This document shows, piece after piece, positions 37,381-48,502 of a DNA stretch of 64,000 nucleotides. Both the position numbers and the translations under genes were made by a program. The notes under the pieces were generated by a model, which was given only the letters and a program-made list of their open reading frames with translations, was not told the DNA's origin and made no database searches. The stretch spans positions 1,054,001 through 1,118,000 of the forward strand of contig NZ_CP048031.1 in NCBI RefSeq assembly GCF_010092445.1, given 5' to 3'. The DNA comes from Shewanella sp. Arc9-LZ (lineage in GTDB: Bacteria; Pseudomonadota; Gammaproteobacteria; Enterobacterales; Shewanellaceae). Position 1 is the first letter of the stretch. Every line of letters begins with the position of its first letter.

Positions 37381-40300
37381 GGATCATAGTCCAATATCGG
37401 TGACAACCACTTCTCTGCTTCTGCCAACGTCATGCCTTTACGCTGGGCATAATCTTCTACCTGATCTTTACCAATATTGGTCACGCCAAAATAGCGAGAT
37501 TTTGGATGGGCAAAGTACCAGCCTGAAACAGCAGCCGTTGGGTACATGGCAAAGCTTTCGGTGATATTCAAATCAATCGTTTCATCGGGTTTGAGTAAAT
37601 CCCATAACAAGCCTTTTTCTGTGTGGTCTGGGCATGCTGGATAACCTGGCGCTGGGCGAATGCCTTTATAACGTTCGCGAATTAGCGCTTCGTTATCGAG
37701 CACTTCATCTGCGGCATAACCCCAAAACTCTTTACGAACACGTTCGTGCATGCGCTCGGCAAAAGCTTCGGCTAAACGGTCTGCTAAGCATTTAAGCATA
37801 ATCGCGTTGTAGTCATCGTGATTGGCTTCAAAACGGGCAACATGTTCATCAATCCCGTGTCCCGTCGTTACCGCAAAACCGCCCATATAATCAGCAACGC
37901 CTGAATCTTTTGGAGCAACAAAGTCTGATAAACAGAAGTTGTCGTTACCGACGCGTTCAAGCTGCATACGAAGATGATGAGTGGTCATTTCCAATGTGGT
38001 GCGGCTTTCATCGGTATACAGTTCAATGTCGTCATGGTTGACGGTATTGGCTGGGAATAAACCGATTACGGCTTTGGCGGTAAGCCATTTTTCAGCAATA
38101 ATTTGTTTCAGCATGGCTTGGCCATCGGCAAACAATTTAACCGCTTCTTCACCAACGACTTTGTCTTTTAAAATTTCAGGGTAATGACCGTGCAGTTCCC
38201 AGCTTCTAAAGAACGGTGTCCAATCGATACGTTCGACTAGGTCTTCTAATGGATAGTCATCAAACACCTGGCGACCTAATACATTAGGCGTGAATGGGGT
38301 GTAGTTTTCCCAGTCGTGTTTACAGCGATTGTCACGCGCGGCTTCAATCGACACGATGGTTTTACGCTTGGTTTGCGACAAACGTTTTTCACGCATCATG
38401 TCGTATTCTGCGTAGGCTTCGTCGATGGTTGCTTGGCGAGTGGCGTTATTAATCAGCTTAGACACCATAGGTACAGCGCGAGATGCATCGGCAATGTAAA
38501 TTGCGCCGTGTGGGTAATGCGGTGCTATTTTTACTGCAGTATGAATTTTAGAGCAGGTTGCACCACCGATAATAGCAGGGATGGTTAAGCCTTCACGGTG
38601 GAAGGTTTTCACGTTGTGAACCATTTCATCCAAGCTTGGCGTGATTAAACCTGACATGCCGATGATGTCGATATTATGCTCTTTTACTGCATCGAGAATT
38701 TTATCGACAGATACCATGACCCCAAGATCGACCACTTCGTAGCCGTTACAGGCAAGTACTACTCCAACAATATTTTTACCGATGTCATGCACATCACCTT
38801 TTACGGTGACCATTAAAATTCGGCCGTTTGACTGGCCAGCAACCTTTTCAAGCTCAATATATGGGTTTAGGTAAGCGACGGCTTTTTTCATTACTCGTGC
38901 CGATTTGACCACTTGCGGTAAGAACATTTTGCCAGCACCAAATAAGTCGCCGACCACGTTCATGCCGTCCATCAGCGGTCCTTCAATAACATCGAGCGGG
39001 CGCACGGCTTCTTGACGAGCAGCTTCGGTGTCTTCATCAATAAATTCGGTAATGCCTTTAACCAATGCGTGCGATAAACGTTTGGATACCGGCCAGCTGC
39101 GCCAAGCTAAATCTTCTTTTTTGGCCACTTGTGAGCCATCGCCTCTAAAGCTTTCTGCGATGTCGAGTAGCTGCTCGGTGTTGTTTGAGTCGGCTACCGG
39201 ACATGGTAAGTTTTGAACTACGTTTTCAACCCGTTTTTTCAGCTCTGGTTCAATATCATCGTATATGGCTAACTGACCAGCGTTAACAATACCCATGTCC
39301 ATGCCGGCTTGAATGGCATGGTATAAAAACACCGCGTGAATAGCTTCGCGTACTGGGTTGTTACCGCGGAACGAGAATGACACGTTAGACACGCCGCCTG
39401 AGATCATTGCGTGTGGCAAGGTGGCTTTGATGTCTTTTATCGATTCGATAAAGTCGACTGCATAGTTGTCGTGTTCATCAATACCGGTGGCAATGGCGAA
39501 AATGTTAGGGTCAAAAATAATGTCTTCTGGTGGAAAGCCAACAACATCAACCAAAATGCGATAAGCACGGGTACAGATTTGGGTTTTACGCTCACGTGTA
39601 TCGGCTTGGCCGTTTTCGTCAAAGGCCATTATAATGGCTGCCGCACCATAGCGTTTTACTAAGGTCGCTTGTTCAATAAATTTGGCTTCGCCTTCTTTCA
39701 TCGAAATAGAGTTAACAATCGACTTGCCTTGAACGCATTTAAGCCCAGCTTCAATCACTTCCCATTTTGATGAGTCAATCATGATGGGCACGCGGGAGAT
39801 GTCGGGCTCAGAGGCGATTAAGTTTAAAAACTTCGCCATTGACGCCACGCCATCAAGCATACCTTCGTCCATGTTGACGTCGATAATTTGTGCGCCATTT
39901 TCAACCTGCTCGCGCACGACATCTAAGGCTTCTTCAAACTTTTCTTCTTTAATTAAGCGTAAAAACTTAGCCGAACCGGTCACGTTAGCGCGCTCACCGA
40001 CGTTAACAAATAACGAGTTTTTGTCGATGGTGAGTGGCTCTAGGCCCGATAAACGACACGCCACAGGTATATCTGGTATCTGTCTTGGTTCGTGTCTGAG
40101 TACCGCTTCACGAATAGCACTAATGTGTGCGGGTGTACTACCACAACAACCGCCGACAATATTGAGCATGCCTTCTTGCGCCCATTGATTAATGACTTCG
40201 GCCATTTCTTCTGGGGTTTCATCGTAGCCACCAAATTCGTTGGGTAAGCCAGCATTTGGGTGGGCAGAGACATAACATTCGGCAATACGTGACAATTCTT

Positions 40301-41090
40301 CAACGTACGGGCGCAGCTCTTTTGGTCCGAGGGCGCAGTTAAGGCCAATCGATAACGGCTTGATGTGGCGTAAAGAGTTATAAAAGGCTTCGGTGGTTTG
40401 GCCGGTTAATGTACGACCAGAGGCGTCAGTAATAGTGCCAGAGATCATAACGGGTAGGCGATCGCCAAGTTGGTCGAATACTTTTTCAATCGCAAATAGG
40501 GCAGCTTTGGCGTTTAAAGTATCAAAAATGGTTTCAACCATAATGATATCGGCGCCACCTTCAATTAAAGCCGTGGTTGATTCGACATAAGCGTCGACTA
40601 ATTGATCGAAACTGACATTACGAAACGCTGGGTCGTTAACGTCTGGACTGATAGAACAGGTACGGTTGGTTGGGCCTAATACACCAGCAACATAACGTGG
40701 CGAACCAGTTTGCGCTGCCACTTCGTCGGCAGCTTGGCGGGCGACTCGGGCGCCAGCAAGGTTAATTTCAGCGGCCAGCGACTGCATGTCGTAGTCGGCC
40801 ATGGCAATGGTGGTGGCGTTAAAGGTGTTAGTTTCAATAATGTCGGCACCGTTTAGCAGGTACTGAGTATGAATATCTTTAATGATTTGCGGTTGGCTGA
40901 GTACTAATAAGTCGTTGTTGCCTTTAACATCGCAATGCCAATCTTTAAAACGCTCGCCACGATAATCTTCTTCTTCCAACTTATAGTCTTGGATCATGGT
41001 GCCCATGGCGCCATCTAAAATCACAATACGCTGCGCTAACAATGCATTAAGTTGTTTAAGTGTTTGACTGTAAGAAGTCGATTTCGCCAT
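37374..41090 (-). CDS. metH: Cobalamin-dependent methionine synthase
   Basis: 1238 residues, full length (E. coli 1227). It transfers a methyl group from methyltetrahydrofolate to homocysteine through methylcobalamin, in the cytosol. Four modules are visible: homocysteine domain (DGAMGTMIQ at about 21-29; zinc Cys pair in [11 protein letters not shown]), pterin domain (about 350-620, [15 protein letters not shown]), B12-binding domain ([13 protein letters not shown] with H768 as cobalt ligand), and the SAM-dependent reactivation domain ([15 protein letters not shown]). The adjacent divergent B12 genes supply its cofactor. No cobalamin or SAM riboswitch was recognised upstream. Confidence 0.97.
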   Translation of the reverse strand: MAKSTSYSQTLKQLNALLAQRIVILDGAMGTMIQDYKLEEEDYRGERFKDWHCDVKGNNDLLVLSQPQIIKDIHTQYLLNGADIIETNTFNATTIAMADYDMQSLAAEINLAGARVARQAADEVAAQTGSPRYVAGVLGPTNRTCSISPDVNDPAFRNVSFDQLVDAYVESTTALIEGGADIIMVETIFDTLNAKAALFAIEKVFDQLGDRLPVMISGTITDASGRTLTGQTTEAFYNSLRHIKPLSIGLNCALGPKELRPYVEELSRIAECYVSAHPNAGLPNEFGGYDETPEEMAEVINQWAQEGMLNIVGGCCGSTPAHISAIREAVLRHEPRQIPDIPVACRLSGLEPLTIDKNSLFVNVGERANVTGSAKFLRLIKEEKFEEALDVVREQVENGAQIIDVNMDEGMLDGVASMAKFLNLIASEPDISRVPIMIDSSKWEVIEAGLKCVQGKSIVNSISMKEGEAKFIEQATLVKRYGAAAIIMAFDENGQADTRERKTQICTRAYRILVDVVGFPPEDIIFDPNIFAIATGIDEHDNYAVDFIESIKDIKATLPHAMISGGVSNVSFSFRGNNPVREAIHAVFLYHAIQAGMDMGIVNAGQLAIYDDIEPELKKRVENVVQNLPCPVADSNNTEQLLDIAESFRGDGSQVAKKEDLAWRSWPVSKRLSHALVKGITEFIDEDTEAARQEAVRPLDVIEGPLMDGMNVVGDLFGAGKMFLPQVVKSARVMKKAVAYLNPYIELEKVAGQSNGRILMVTVKGDVHDIGKNIVGVVLACNGYEVVDLGVMVSVDKILDAVKEHNIDIIGMSGLITPSLDEMVHNVKTFHREGLTIPAIIGGATCSKIHTAVKIAPHYPHGAIYIADASRAVPMVSKLINNATRQATIDEAYAEYDMMREKRLSQTKRKTIVSIEAARDNRCKHDWENYTPFTPNVLGRQVFDDYPLEDLVERIDWTPFFRSWELHGHYPEILKDKVVGEEAVKLFADGQAMLKQIIAEKWLTAKAVIGLFPANTVNHDDIELYTDESRTTLEMTTHHLRMQLERVGNDNFCLSDFVAPKDSGVADYMGGFAVTTGHGIDEHVARFEANHDDYNAIMLKCLADRLAEAFAERMHERVRKEFWGYAADEVLDNEALIRERYKGIRPAPGYPACPDHTEKGLLWDLLKPDETIDLNITESFAMYPTAAVSGWYFAHPKSRYFGVTNIGKDQVEDYAQRKGMTLAEAEKWLSPILDYDPE

Positions 41091-41214
41091 AACAGTTACC
41101 TTTTTATCACTATGTTGCTTGATACCTTGATTGAGATAAGCATACCCTTATTTTTACAATAGTAGGGCGATAACATCATTGCTGTGCACAAGTGTTGTAA
41201 ATAACAGTTATACA

Positions 41215-41235
41215 CAACGGTTGCATTAACCGTTG
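41215..41235. promoter_or_regulatory. Inverted repeat between divergent metH and cobC
   Basis: A perfect 8-bp inverted repeat, CAACGGTT (41215-41222) and AACCGTTG (41228-41235), with a 5-nt spacer sits about mid-way between the two start codons. It could be an operator for a dimeric regulator; it does not match the MetR box TGAA-N5-TTCA. Confidence 0.35.
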
Positions 41236-41373
41236 CAGGCAATTGCCTTGGACAATTACTGCGTACAATGATTATCTTCTAAATGATTATCTTTTAAGAT
41301 AGTATTTTAGACATATAAACGTATAGACGTCCATAGTACGCGAATTTTTATCACTAGAGCAAGGCTGAATTAA

Positions 41374-42117
41374 ATGAAACAAGCCAAGATAATATTAATG
41401 CGCCATGGAGAATGCGAAGGTGGGGCAATATTTCGCGGCCAAACCGATGTAAAGCTCACCGACACTGGGATGACCCAAATGCAGCAAGCGTTTGCTGAAC
41501 TGCAATATCCAATTAGCCATGTGTTTAGTTCGCCATTGCAACGGTGCCAGCAATTCAGTCGCCCTTTAGCACAGCGATTAACGCTGCCATTAACCACGAT
41601 ACCAGCACTGCAAGAAATTGATTTTGGTGTCTGGGATGGGCAATCGTTTGATGCAATTTATCAGCAAAATCCAGGTAAATTTGATGCTTACTGGCATAAC
41701 CCATGGTTGGCTGATAGCACGCCTGATAAAGCCGAGTCGGTAAGCGATTTTGCTGCGCGAGTAGAAGCCGGGCTTATGAGCGTGGTTAATGAACTGTGGC
41801 GCTCACGTCATCAGCAGCACTCTTGTTTACTGTCTATCGACGAACAACAAGGGCAAAGCTTGCCGCAAACTGCTCAAGCTGTCGATTGTCCCCATGCGTT
41901 AGTGGTTACTCACGGTGGGGTGATGCGCTGTTTAATGGGCTATGTGCTTAAGGTTGGCCAATCTAGCGGATTATTCGCTAACCTAGCGATCCCCTATGCT
42001 GCTATTATGGTGCTCGATGTCTATTGGCCTGATGATGTTGATAAGGTTGACGCTTTTCAAGCGACAGCAATGAATAGCAATACCGCTGAAGTGAGCTTTA
42101 CATTACATTGGCCGTAA
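41374..42117 (+). CDS. cobC: Histidine phosphatase, probable alpha-ribazole phosphatase
   Basis: 247 residues. The phosphoglycerate-mutase-fold signature LMRHGE (H10) opens the protein, with a second catalytic His in VTHGG and the conserved ISHVFSSPLQRCQQF and EIDFGVWDG blocks. The family is broad, but proximity to the B12 genes favours CobC, which removes the 5'-phosphate of alpha-ribazole phosphate or adenosylcobalamin phosphate in the nucleotide-loop pathway. An insertion of about 30 residues near 150-180 makes it longer than the usual 200 residues. It starts 283 nt from divergent metH and is separated from the ABC genes by a repeat region. Confidence 0.8.
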   Translation: MKQAKIILMRHGECEGGAIFRGQTDVKLTDTGMTQMQQAFAELQYPISHVFSSPLQRCQQFSRPLAQRLTLPLTTIPALQEIDFGVWDGQSFDAIYQQNPGKFDAYWHNPWLADSTPDKAESVSDFAARVEAGLMSVVNELWRSRHQQHSCLLSIDEQQGQSLPQTAQAVDCPHALVVTHGGVMRCLMGYVLKVGQSSGLFANLAIPYAAIMVLDVYWPDDVDKVDAFQATAMNSNTAEVSFTLHWP

Positions 42118-42499
42118 CACTTCATTGGCTGAGCGTTATAACCATAGTGTCATTATTTTTGCGCCATAATTTGCGTAATAATGTTCGTCGTAATTTGCGT
42201 AGTCATTAGTGTCACAATTTGCATAGTTATTTGCAAAGTTATCAGCGCCGTAATTTGAATAGTTATTTGCGTCATAATTGTCGTAATAATCTGCGTCGAA
42301 ACCATAGTGCCTTTCAAGGTATTGGGAATTGGGATAAGCCCAAACTGTACCCGCAACTGTAGATGTACCCATCGAATATGGGGACATAAGTCAGATACCA
42401 GCTTTGAATCGCCTCAATATCCATGCCTAAGCGGGTGACTTAGGGGAGTTATTAAATAGATGTTTGTGTTAATTAATTGGACATGGCGGGCTAACGTTC
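42118..42499. other. Intergenic region with repeat array, upstream of the B12 ABC genes
   Basis: About 380 nt. It contains the degenerate repeats at 42160-42300. I looked for B12-box-like sequence (GCCACTG or complement) and did not see it. The promoter of the ABC-cob operon should lie within about 42388-42499. Confidence 0.5.
42160..42300. repeat. Degenerate TAATTTGCGTA-type repeat array
   Basis: About nine loosely similar units of 12-18 bp with the core (T/C)AATTTGCGTA(A/G)T. The minus-strand frame through them is open for 83 codons and would encode N-Y-A-x repeats, but it shows no convincing ribosome site, so I treat it as a repeat tract. Confidence 0.6.
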
Positions 42500-43309
42500 A
42501 TGTCTGAATCTGTATTAGATGTAAATCATCTTTTTTGGCAAGTCGATAATAAAACGATTCTGGCGGACATTCATTTCAGTTTGCCTAAAGGCCAGATGCT
42601 AGGACTAATTGGTCCCAATGGCGCAGGCAAGTCGAGCCTGTTACGCTGCTTATATCGCTATATTGTGCCGACCAGCGGCGATATTGAGATATTTTCTAAA
42701 CCCATCAGTGAGTATTCCTCTAAGTTGTTAGCGCAGAATATTGCTGTGGTGCAACAAGATACCCCGCATTATTTTGACATGACCACCGAGCAATTAGTGT
42801 TGATGGGGCTTACTCCGCATAAAGGCTTGTTTGACTCTAACACAGCCCAAGACCGTGAACGTGTGGTGAGTGCCTTAACCAAAGTTGGATTACAGCAAAA
42901 AGCTCAGCAACAATATGAACTGTTATCTGGCGGTGAAAAACAACGTGCCCTAATTGCCCGCGCCATTGTGCAACAGCCGCATATTCTTATTTTAGATGAA
43001 CCGACCAATCACTTAGATATTCGTTATCAAATTCAAATTCTTGAACTTGTTGCATCTTTAGGCATCAGTGTTATTGCTTCTATACACGATCTGAATTTAG
43101 CCAGTGCAATGTGCGATAAATTACTGCTACTCGACCAAGGACGATTAATTGCTAAAGGTACCCCAACAGAAGTGCTAACCGAGCGACAAATTAGTGACGT
43201 GTTTGGTGTGTGCTGCGACATTAATCTTCACCCACAACACGGTAAGCCGCTGATCAGTTATTTTTATGGTTACCAACCCAGCCATAAAGGATGCCCCGAT
43301 CATGATTGA
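42500..43309 (+). CDS. btuD: ABC transporter ATP-binding protein, probable vitamin B12 uptake
   Basis: 269 residues, cytosolic. Complete ABC motifs: Walker A GPNGAGKSS (about 38-46), Q-loop VVQQD, signature LSGGEKQRA, Walker B ILILDEPTNHLD, and a switch His in ASIHDL. It resembles the FecE/BtuD group for iron chelates and cobalamin. The permease gene follows with an 8-nt overlap and the cob genes after that, so B12 or cobinamide is the best guess for the substrate. The periplasmic binding protein (BtuF) is not in the window. Confidence 0.85.
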   Translation: MSESVLDVNHLFWQVDNKTILADIHFSLPKGQMLGLIGPNGAGKSSLLRCLYRYIVPTSGDIEIFSKPISEYSSKLLAQNIAVVQQDTPHYFDMTTEQLVLMGLTPHKGLFDSNTAQDRERVVSALTKVGLQQKAQQQYELLSGGEKQRALIARAIVQQPHILILDEPTNHLDIRYQIQILELVASLGISVIASIHDLNLASAMCDKLLLLDQGRLIAKGTPTEVLTERQISDVFGVCCDINLHPQHGKPLISYFYGYQPSHKGCPDHD

Positions 43310-44408
43310 TGCATCGCAACGTCGGTATTACGTTTGTTTCAGTCTGTTGGTATTGGCTACACTGCTTACCCCGATATTTGCCGCCAGTTTTGGGGCGGCT
43401 AACATTCATCTTAATGACGTATTAATGATATTTAATACCTTATTAGGCGGCAACATGCCGAGTGCGATTGAAGGCAGTGAACATGCGGTGACGATAACCC
43501 AACGTATTGTGCTTGAATTACGCTTACCGAGAATTTTGTTGGCCTTTGTGGCTGGCGCAGGGTTGTCTATAGCAGGCAGTGTATTACAAACCGTGACCCG
43601 CAACCCGTTGGCCGACCCGTATTTGTTTGGCATTAGCTCCGGGGCGTCATTTGGTGCAGTGCTGGTGGTGTCGTTATTCAGTCAAACCGGTTTGTTTGCC
43701 GAAATGTTTTCTGGTGTATTGACTATAGCGCCAAGCTTTACCGCGCAACCTTGGTGGTCTTGGTCGACATTAAGCATACCGATAGGAGCATTCATCGGCG
43801 CCAGTTTATCGGTGTTGGTGGTGTTTATTTTGTCGGGACCTGGTCGAAGTAGCCAAGTTGAACGTATGTTGCTGTCTGGTGTAGCAACGTCGTTTCTGTT
43901 TGGGGCATTGACTAGCTTGCTGTTGTATTTTTCAACCCCTCAAGCTGCGGCGTCAGTACTGTTTTGGAGTTTAGGCAGTTTTGCTAAAGCCAGTTGGTCT
44001 AATCTACTCTTACCCAGTGTGACGGTAGGGGTGAGTTTATTGATTATGTTGGCATTTAGACGGCAAATTATGGCGCTGCAAGCGGGTGATGAAACGGCTC
44101 ATACGTTAGGAATAAATGTCGCTAAATTGCGCTTAAGTATGCTGTTACTGTGTTCGCTTATTACGGCAATGTTGGTGGCAACTTGTGGTGGCATTGGATT
44201 TGTTGGTTTGATGATCCCGCATACGGTTAGGCTATTATTTTCCGGACGTCAGCCGATGATCTTAACCGCGATGTTAGGTGGCTTATTTATGGTGTGGATT
44301 GACGTGATAGCACGATGCATTTTATTTAACCAAGAATTGCCAGTCGGCATTATTACTGCTGCACTGGGCAGCGTGTTTTTCTTGTTTATTTTGCGTCAAC
44401 GCCGTTAA
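43302..44408 (+). CDS. btuC: FecCD-family ABC permease, probable vitamin B12 uptake
   Basis: 368 residues from ATG 43302, which lies 10 nt after an AAAGGA site and overlaps the end of the ATPase gene by 8 nt; an in-frame ATG at 43266 overlaps 44 nt and lacks a ribosome site. About ten transmembrane helices are visible. The FecCD blocks GAGLSIAGSVLQTVTRNPLADP and FVGLMIPHTVRLLFSG are clear (the first read as VLQTVTRNPLADP). Together with the ATPase it would form the inner-membrane B12 importer. The cob genes continue 142 nt downstream. Confidence 0.87.
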   Translation: MIDASQRRYYVCFSLLVLATLLTPIFAASFGAANIHLNDVLMIFNTLLGGNMPSAIEGSEHAVTITQRIVLELRLPRILLAFVAGAGLSIAGSVLQTVTRNPLADPYLFGISSGASFGAVLVVSLFSQTGLFAEMFSGVLTIAPSFTAQPWWSWSTLSIPIGAFIGASLSVLVVFILSGPGRSSQVERMLLSGVATSFLFGALTSLLLYFSTPQAAASVLFWSLGSFAKASWSNLLLPSVTVGVSLLIMLAFRRQIMALQAGDETAHTLGINVAKLRLSMLLLCSLITAMLVATCGGIGFVGLMIPHTVRLLFSGRQPMILTAMLGGLFMVWIDVIARCILFNQELPVGIITAALGSVFFLFILRQRR

Positions 44409-44425
44409 ACGCTGAGCTCTTTTTA

Positions 44426-44491
44426 TAAGCACATAGCTAAGCACATAGCTAAGAATTAGATAAGCACATAGATAAGCTCTTTGATAAGCAC
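44426..44491. repeat. 12-bp tandem repeat (TAAGCACATAGC)
   Basis: Two exact copies followed by diverged ones between the permease gene and cobT, inside the presumed operon. Confidence 0.8.
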
Positions 44492-44550
44492 TGGATGAGT
44501 GCTGCAATACATCATATTGAATTTTATCTGCCCGAATTGTTGGAGTCGCC

Positions 44551-45606
44551 ATGTTTGTTATAGAAGCCGTTAAGTCAGATGTTGATGCCAATATTCAACA
44601 TAAGATTAATCAAAAAACCAAACCATTAGGGGCGTTAGGGCAGCTAGAAACCTTGGCGCTACAGATTGCTCGGGTGCAGTACCGCGGCGATAAACAGTCG
44701 TTAAGCACACCGCTGCAAATCACTAAACCAACGATGTTAGTGTTTGCTGCCGACCATGGTATTGCCGCTTACGGCGTGTCGATTGCGCCAAGCGAAGTGA
44801 CCACTCAAATGGTACATAATTTTGTCCAAGGCGGCGCGGCAATTAATGTGTTTTGTCGCCAAGTCGGGTTTGAGCTTGAAATTATCGATTGCGGAATATT
44901 ACAACCGCTTACAGGCCAAGCCAATGTTATCGACCAACGCTTAGGCGCAGGCACTAAGGCTATGCATTTAGCTGCGGCTATGCCACTTGAAAAAGTCGCC
45001 CAAGGGTTTGAATTTGCTCGACAGTTGGTTGCTCGCCATGTTGATGCCGGTTGTAATTTAATTGCTTTAGGTGAAATGGGTATCGGCAATACTTCTGCTG
45101 CGACTGCGGTAATGTCAGCTATGCTCAATATTGATGTTGAGCAATGTGTTGGTAGAGGCACGGGAATTGATGATGCTACCTTAGTTATTAAAACAAAACT
45201 CATTAACCAAGCACTTGATTTACATCAACATGAGTTAGTTTCTCCTGAAGCTATTTTGGCTCACGTTGGCGGTTTTGAAATAGTGCAAATGACCGGGGCG
45301 ATACTTACAGCTGCGGAACAAAAAATATTAGTGGTGATTGATGGTTTTATCGCTACTGCTGCAGCATTAGTTGCGGTAAAATTATCTCCACAATCAAGAG
45401 ACTATTTAGTTTTTGCTCATGAGTCGCAAGAGCAAGGACATAAGCTTCTGTTACAACAGCTACAAGCAACACCATTGTTGTCGCTGGGATTAAGACTTGG
45501 AGAAGGCACTGGCGCTGCGTTAGCGTTACCGTTAATTCAAGCTGCGGTGAATTTTTACAATCAAATGGCCAGTTTCGATGATGCTGGCGTTAATAATGTG
45601 GTTTAA
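44551..45606 (+). CDS. cobT: Nicotinate-nucleotide-dimethylbenzimidazole phosphoribosyltransferase
   Basis: 351 residues, the standard length. It activates dimethylbenzimidazole by transferring phosphoribosyl from nicotinate mononucleotide, making alpha-ribazole phosphate. Family blocks are [17 protein letters not shown] (about 24-40), [36 protein letters not shown] and the C-terminal [12 protein letters not shown], which holds the catalytic Glu. GGAG precedes the ATG at good spacing. cobS starts 9 nt after its stop. Its product is joined to the activated corrinoid by CobS. Confidence 0.96.
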   Translation: MFVIEAVKSDVDANIQHKINQKTKPLGALGQLETLALQIARVQYRGDKQSLSTPLQITKPTMLVFAADHGIAAYGVSIAPSEVTTQMVHNFVQGGAAINVFCRQVGFELEIIDCGILQPLTGQANVIDQRLGAGTKAMHLAAAMPLEKVAQGFEFARQLVARHVDAGCNLIALGEMGIGNTSAATAVMSAMLNIDVEQCVGRGTGIDDATLVIKTKLINQALDLHQHELVSPEAILAHVGGFEIVQMTGAILTAAEQKILVVIDGFIATAAALVAVKLSPQSRDYLVFAHESQEQGHKLLLQQLQATPLLSLGLRLGEGTGAALALPLIQAAVNFYNQMASFDDAGVNNVV

Positions 45607-45615
45607 GGGAACAAC

Positions 45616-46401
45616 ATGTCTGGCGAGATAAAATGGTTGCGGCAGTTAAATTTATTTTTTGTGGCGATGAGTTTTTTTACTCGGATCCCCGTTCCATCGT
45701 GGGTGGTGATTGATAGCGATAAACTCAACAAAGCTAGCCGTTATTTTGGTTTAGTGGGCTTACTCATTGGCTTAATTTGTGCGTTGGTATTTTGGCTTGC
45801 ACAGCTGATTTTACCGGCAAGCATTGCCATTTTATTAGCCATGGTCGCGGGTGTATTAGTGACCGGCGCCTTCCATGAAGACGGCTTAGCCGATACCGCA
45901 GATGGTTTTGGTGGTGGTTGGACGGTAGAAGACAAGCTGCGTATCATGAAAGATTCGCGTTTGGGCAGTTATGGTGCCTTGTCGTTGGGATTAGTGTTAT
46001 TGCTAAAATGGCAATTGCTAGTTGAGCTGGCTTTATATAGCCCAATGGCGGCGGTAAGTGCGCTTGTAGCAGGCCATACACTCAGCCGCGTTGTGGCATC
46101 AAGCTTGATTTTTAGTGAGCAATATGTCCGTGATGACGACACCAGCAAGTCAAAGCCGATTGCCCAAGATCAGCAATTAAATGATTTATTTATTTTAATC
46201 GCCAGCGGTATTTTTGTGTTGTTATGGCTTAATGGTGTCGCGGCATTTGTGCTGTTTATTACCTTGTGGCTAGTTCGCATTTTGTTAGGCGGCTTTTTCC
46301 GTAAACAAATTGGTGGCTACACCGGTGACACACTAGGCGCTGCGCAGCAAATCAGCGAAGTGTGTTGTTACTTAGTTATTTTAGCGGTTGGATTAAGCTA
46401 A
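45616..46401 (+). CDS. cobS: Adenosylcobinamide-GDP ribazoletransferase
   Basis: 261 residues with several transmembrane helices (about 55-90, 105-125, 130-160, 190-220 and 240-260). The catalytic, metal-binding segment FHEDGLADTADGFGGG lies in a cytoplasmic loop near 77-92. FFTRIPVPSWV is the family's N-terminal block. The enzyme joins alpha-ribazole (or its phosphate) to adenosylcobinamide-GDP at the inner membrane, the last chemical step of the nucleotide loop. Its TAA stop shares one base with the ATG of cobU (TAATG), a sign of tight coupling. Confidence 0.95.
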   Translation: MSGEIKWLRQLNLFFVAMSFFTRIPVPSWVVIDSDKLNKASRYFGLVGLLIGLICALVFWLAQLILPASIAILLAMVAGVLVTGAFHEDGLADTADGFGGGWTVEDKLRIMKDSRLGSYGALSLGLVLLLKWQLLVELALYSPMAAVSALVAGHTLSRVVASSLIFSEQYVRDDDTSKSKPIAQDQQLNDLFILIASGIFVLLWLNGVAAFVLFITLWLVRILLGGFFRKQIGGYTGDTLGAAQQISEVCCYLVILAVGLS

Positions 46402-46931
46402 TGATTCATTTGGTGTTAGGCGGTGCGCGTAGCGGTAAAAGTCGATATGCAGAGCAATGTGTGGCGGAATACGCTGCTATTGGTTATTCATGTGTTTACT
46501 TAGCCACAGCCACAGCGTTAGACCATGAAATGTCTGCGCGCATTAATCAACACCAACAAGACCGTATGTCCAGCGTCCATAGCTGGACATTGCACGAGCA
46601 AGCTTATGACGTTGGCCAAACATTGTTGGCGATAGATAAACCACAACAAGTCATATTGCTCGATTGCCTGACGTTATTATTAACCAATCACTTATTGTTA
46701 AATGACGGCGCCTCGTGGGCCACGCAAAAGTCATTACTCATCGACAGTTTGTCTGCTTTGCAAAGCGATGTGGTGTTAGTCAGTAATGAAGTGGGCTCGG
46801 GCATAGTTCCCATGGGTGAGTTAAATCGTCGTTTTGTTGATGAAGCGGGCTGGCTCAACCAAGAAATAGCCGCAATATCTGATCAAGTCACTTTGGTGGT
46901 CGCAGGCCTACCGTTGGCCTTAAAAGCATAA
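46401..46931 (+). CDS. cobU: Adenosylcobinamide kinase/guanylyltransferase
   Basis: 176 residues from ATG 46401, overlapping the cobS stop by one base; a 13-codon longer frame starting at 46362 is unlikely. The P-loop is [13 protein letters not shown] (about 5-17). [26 protein letters not shown] (read as [18 protein letters not shown]) is the family's second block. It phosphorylates adenosylcobinamide and adds GMP to give adenosylcobinamide-GDP. Its TAA stop shares one base with the cobQ ATG. Confidence 0.95.
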   Translation: MIHLVLGGARSGKSRYAEQCVAEYAAIGYSCVYLATATALDHEMSARINQHQQDRMSSVHSWTLHEQAYDVGQTLLAIDKPQQVILLDCLTLLLTNHLLLNDGASWATQKSLLIDSLSALQSDVVLVSNEVGSGIVPMGELNRRFVDEAGWLNQEIAAISDQVTLVVAGLPLALKA

Positions 46932-48502
46932 TGTCATTGGTTGACGATCAATCTCCAAAAGCTCCAACATTACGTGGCGCATTAATGGTGCAAGGTACCA
47001 CCTCTGATGCAGGTAAAAGTACGCTTGTAGCAGGTTTATGTCGTTTATTTTCCCGTCAAAACATTAATGTCGCGCCTTTTAAACCACAAAATATGGCGCT
47101 AAACAGTGCCGTGACTATTGATGGTGGTGAAATTGGCCGAGCCCAAGCATTGCAAGCTATTGCTTGTGGTTTAGCGCCCCATACAGATTTTAATCCGGTG
47201 TTGTTAAAGCCAAGTTCAGACACTGGCGCCCAAGTCATTATTCACGGTAAAGCGTTAACTACATTAGAAGCCAAGGCCTTTTTCGGACCCGAGAGTTATG
47301 GTTATAAAACCTTAGCCTTAGCGGCAGTGATGCAATCTTACAGGCGCTTGCAGCAACAATACTCGTTAGTGGTGATTGAAGGGGCGGGCAGTCCGGCAGA
47401 AATCAATTTACGTGAAGGTGATATTGCCAATATGGGCTTTGCCGAAGAGGCAGATTGCCCAGTGATCATTATTGCTGATATTGATAAAGGCGGTGTGTTC
47501 GCCCATTTAGTTGGTACGTTGGCATTATTAAGCCCGTCTGAGCAAGCGCGAGTAAAAGGCTTTGTGATAAATCGTTTTCGCGGTGATATCAGCTTGTTGC
47601 AGCCAGGAATTGATTGGCTTGAAGCCTATACCAACAAACCTGTATTAGGCGTATTACCATATTTGCACGATCTACATCTAGACGCTGAAGATGCGTTAAT
47701 TGATACCCCTCAAAGCTCATTACCGACAGCATTATCTGCCAACCAGCGTATGTCTGTTTTGGTGTTAGTGTACCCAAGGATCAGTAATCATACCGACTTT
47801 GATCCGCTGCGTTTACACCCGCATATTGATTTTCATTATGTGAGTATGCAGAGCATAGCTCAATCATCCCATTGGCCCGCTGCAGATTTAGTCATATTAC
47901 CTGGCAGTAAGAATGTTCGTGCAGATTTAGCTTTTGTGCGTGAGCAAGGTTGGGACATCGCCTTAACAAAACATTTACGTTATGGCGGTAAAGTCATCGG
48001 CATTTGTGGCGGTTACCAAATGCTCGGTGAGCTTATTGATGATCCTTTAGGTATTGAAGATAATGCTGGTTGCAGTGACGGATTGGGCTTATTACCGATT
48101 ACGACCGTATTAACTGCAAGCAAAACCTTAACTCAAGTAAGGGGTCACTTACGCTTACAAGACCAGCAGGCAGAGTTTAGTGGTTACGAGATCCATTGTG
48201 GTGAGTCTTCACTCACTCAAAGCGACGTTATCCAGCCGCTATCGATTGAACAATACGCCCAGCAGCCAATGGCGATGGCCAAGCTTGATGGCATGGTGAG
48301 TAATGATCAACAAATTTTAGCGACCTATGTGCATGGATTATTTGACCATCCCGCTGCATGCCAACTTATTTTGCAATGGGCTGGCTTAGACAGTCGCCAT
48401 ACTATCGATATTAACCAAATTCGCGAGCAGCAACTAAATCGTCTTGCCGGCGTATTAGAAGCGCATTTGGACATGAATACATTGAAAGGAATAATCTCAT
48501 GA
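46931..48502 (+). CDS. cobQ: Cobyric acid synthase (glutamine-hydrolysing)
   Basis: 523 residues. The N-terminal synthetase domain starts with [20 protein letters not shown] (P-loop) and [10 protein letters not shown]. The C-terminal glutamine amidotransferase domain has the nucleophile C359 in [11 protein letters not shown] and a His in YVHGLFDH. It amidates adenosylcobyrinic acid a,c-diamide at four side chains. In an organism without the earlier corrin genes, such a gene can still serve corrinoid salvage. It overlaps cobO by 4 nt (ATGA). Confidence 0.95.
   Translation: MSLVDDQSPKAPTLRGALMVQGTTSDAGKSTLVAGLCRLFSRQNINVAPFKPQNMALNSAVTIDGGEIGRAQALQAIACGLAPHTDFNPVLLKPSSDTGAQVIIHGKALTTLEAKAFFGPESYGYKTLALAAVMQSYRRLQQQYSLVVIEGAGSPAEINLREGDIANMGFAEEADCPVIIIADIDKGGVFAHLVGTLALLSPSEQARVKGFVINRFRGDISLLQPGIDWLEAYTNKPVLGVLPYLHDLHLDAEDALIDTPQSSLPTALSANQRMSVLVLVYPRISNHTDFDPLRLHPHIDFHYVSMQSIAQSSHWPAADLVILPGSKNVRADLAFVREQGWDIALTKHLRYGGKVIGICGGYQMLGELIDDPLGIEDNAGCSDGLGLLPITTVLTASKTLTQVRGHLRLQDQQAEFSGYEIHCGESSLTQSDVIQPLSIEQYAQQPMAMAKLDGMVSNDQQILATYVHGLFDHPAACQLILQWAGLDSRHTIDINQIREQQLNRLAGVLEAHLDMNTLKGIIS

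Noticed and set aside
42118..42499. Possible cobalamin riboswitch before the B12 genes
   Set aside because: No B12-box-like sequence (GCCACTG) or typical paired arms could be found by eye; the region is a repeat tract plus a short AT-rich promoter zone.
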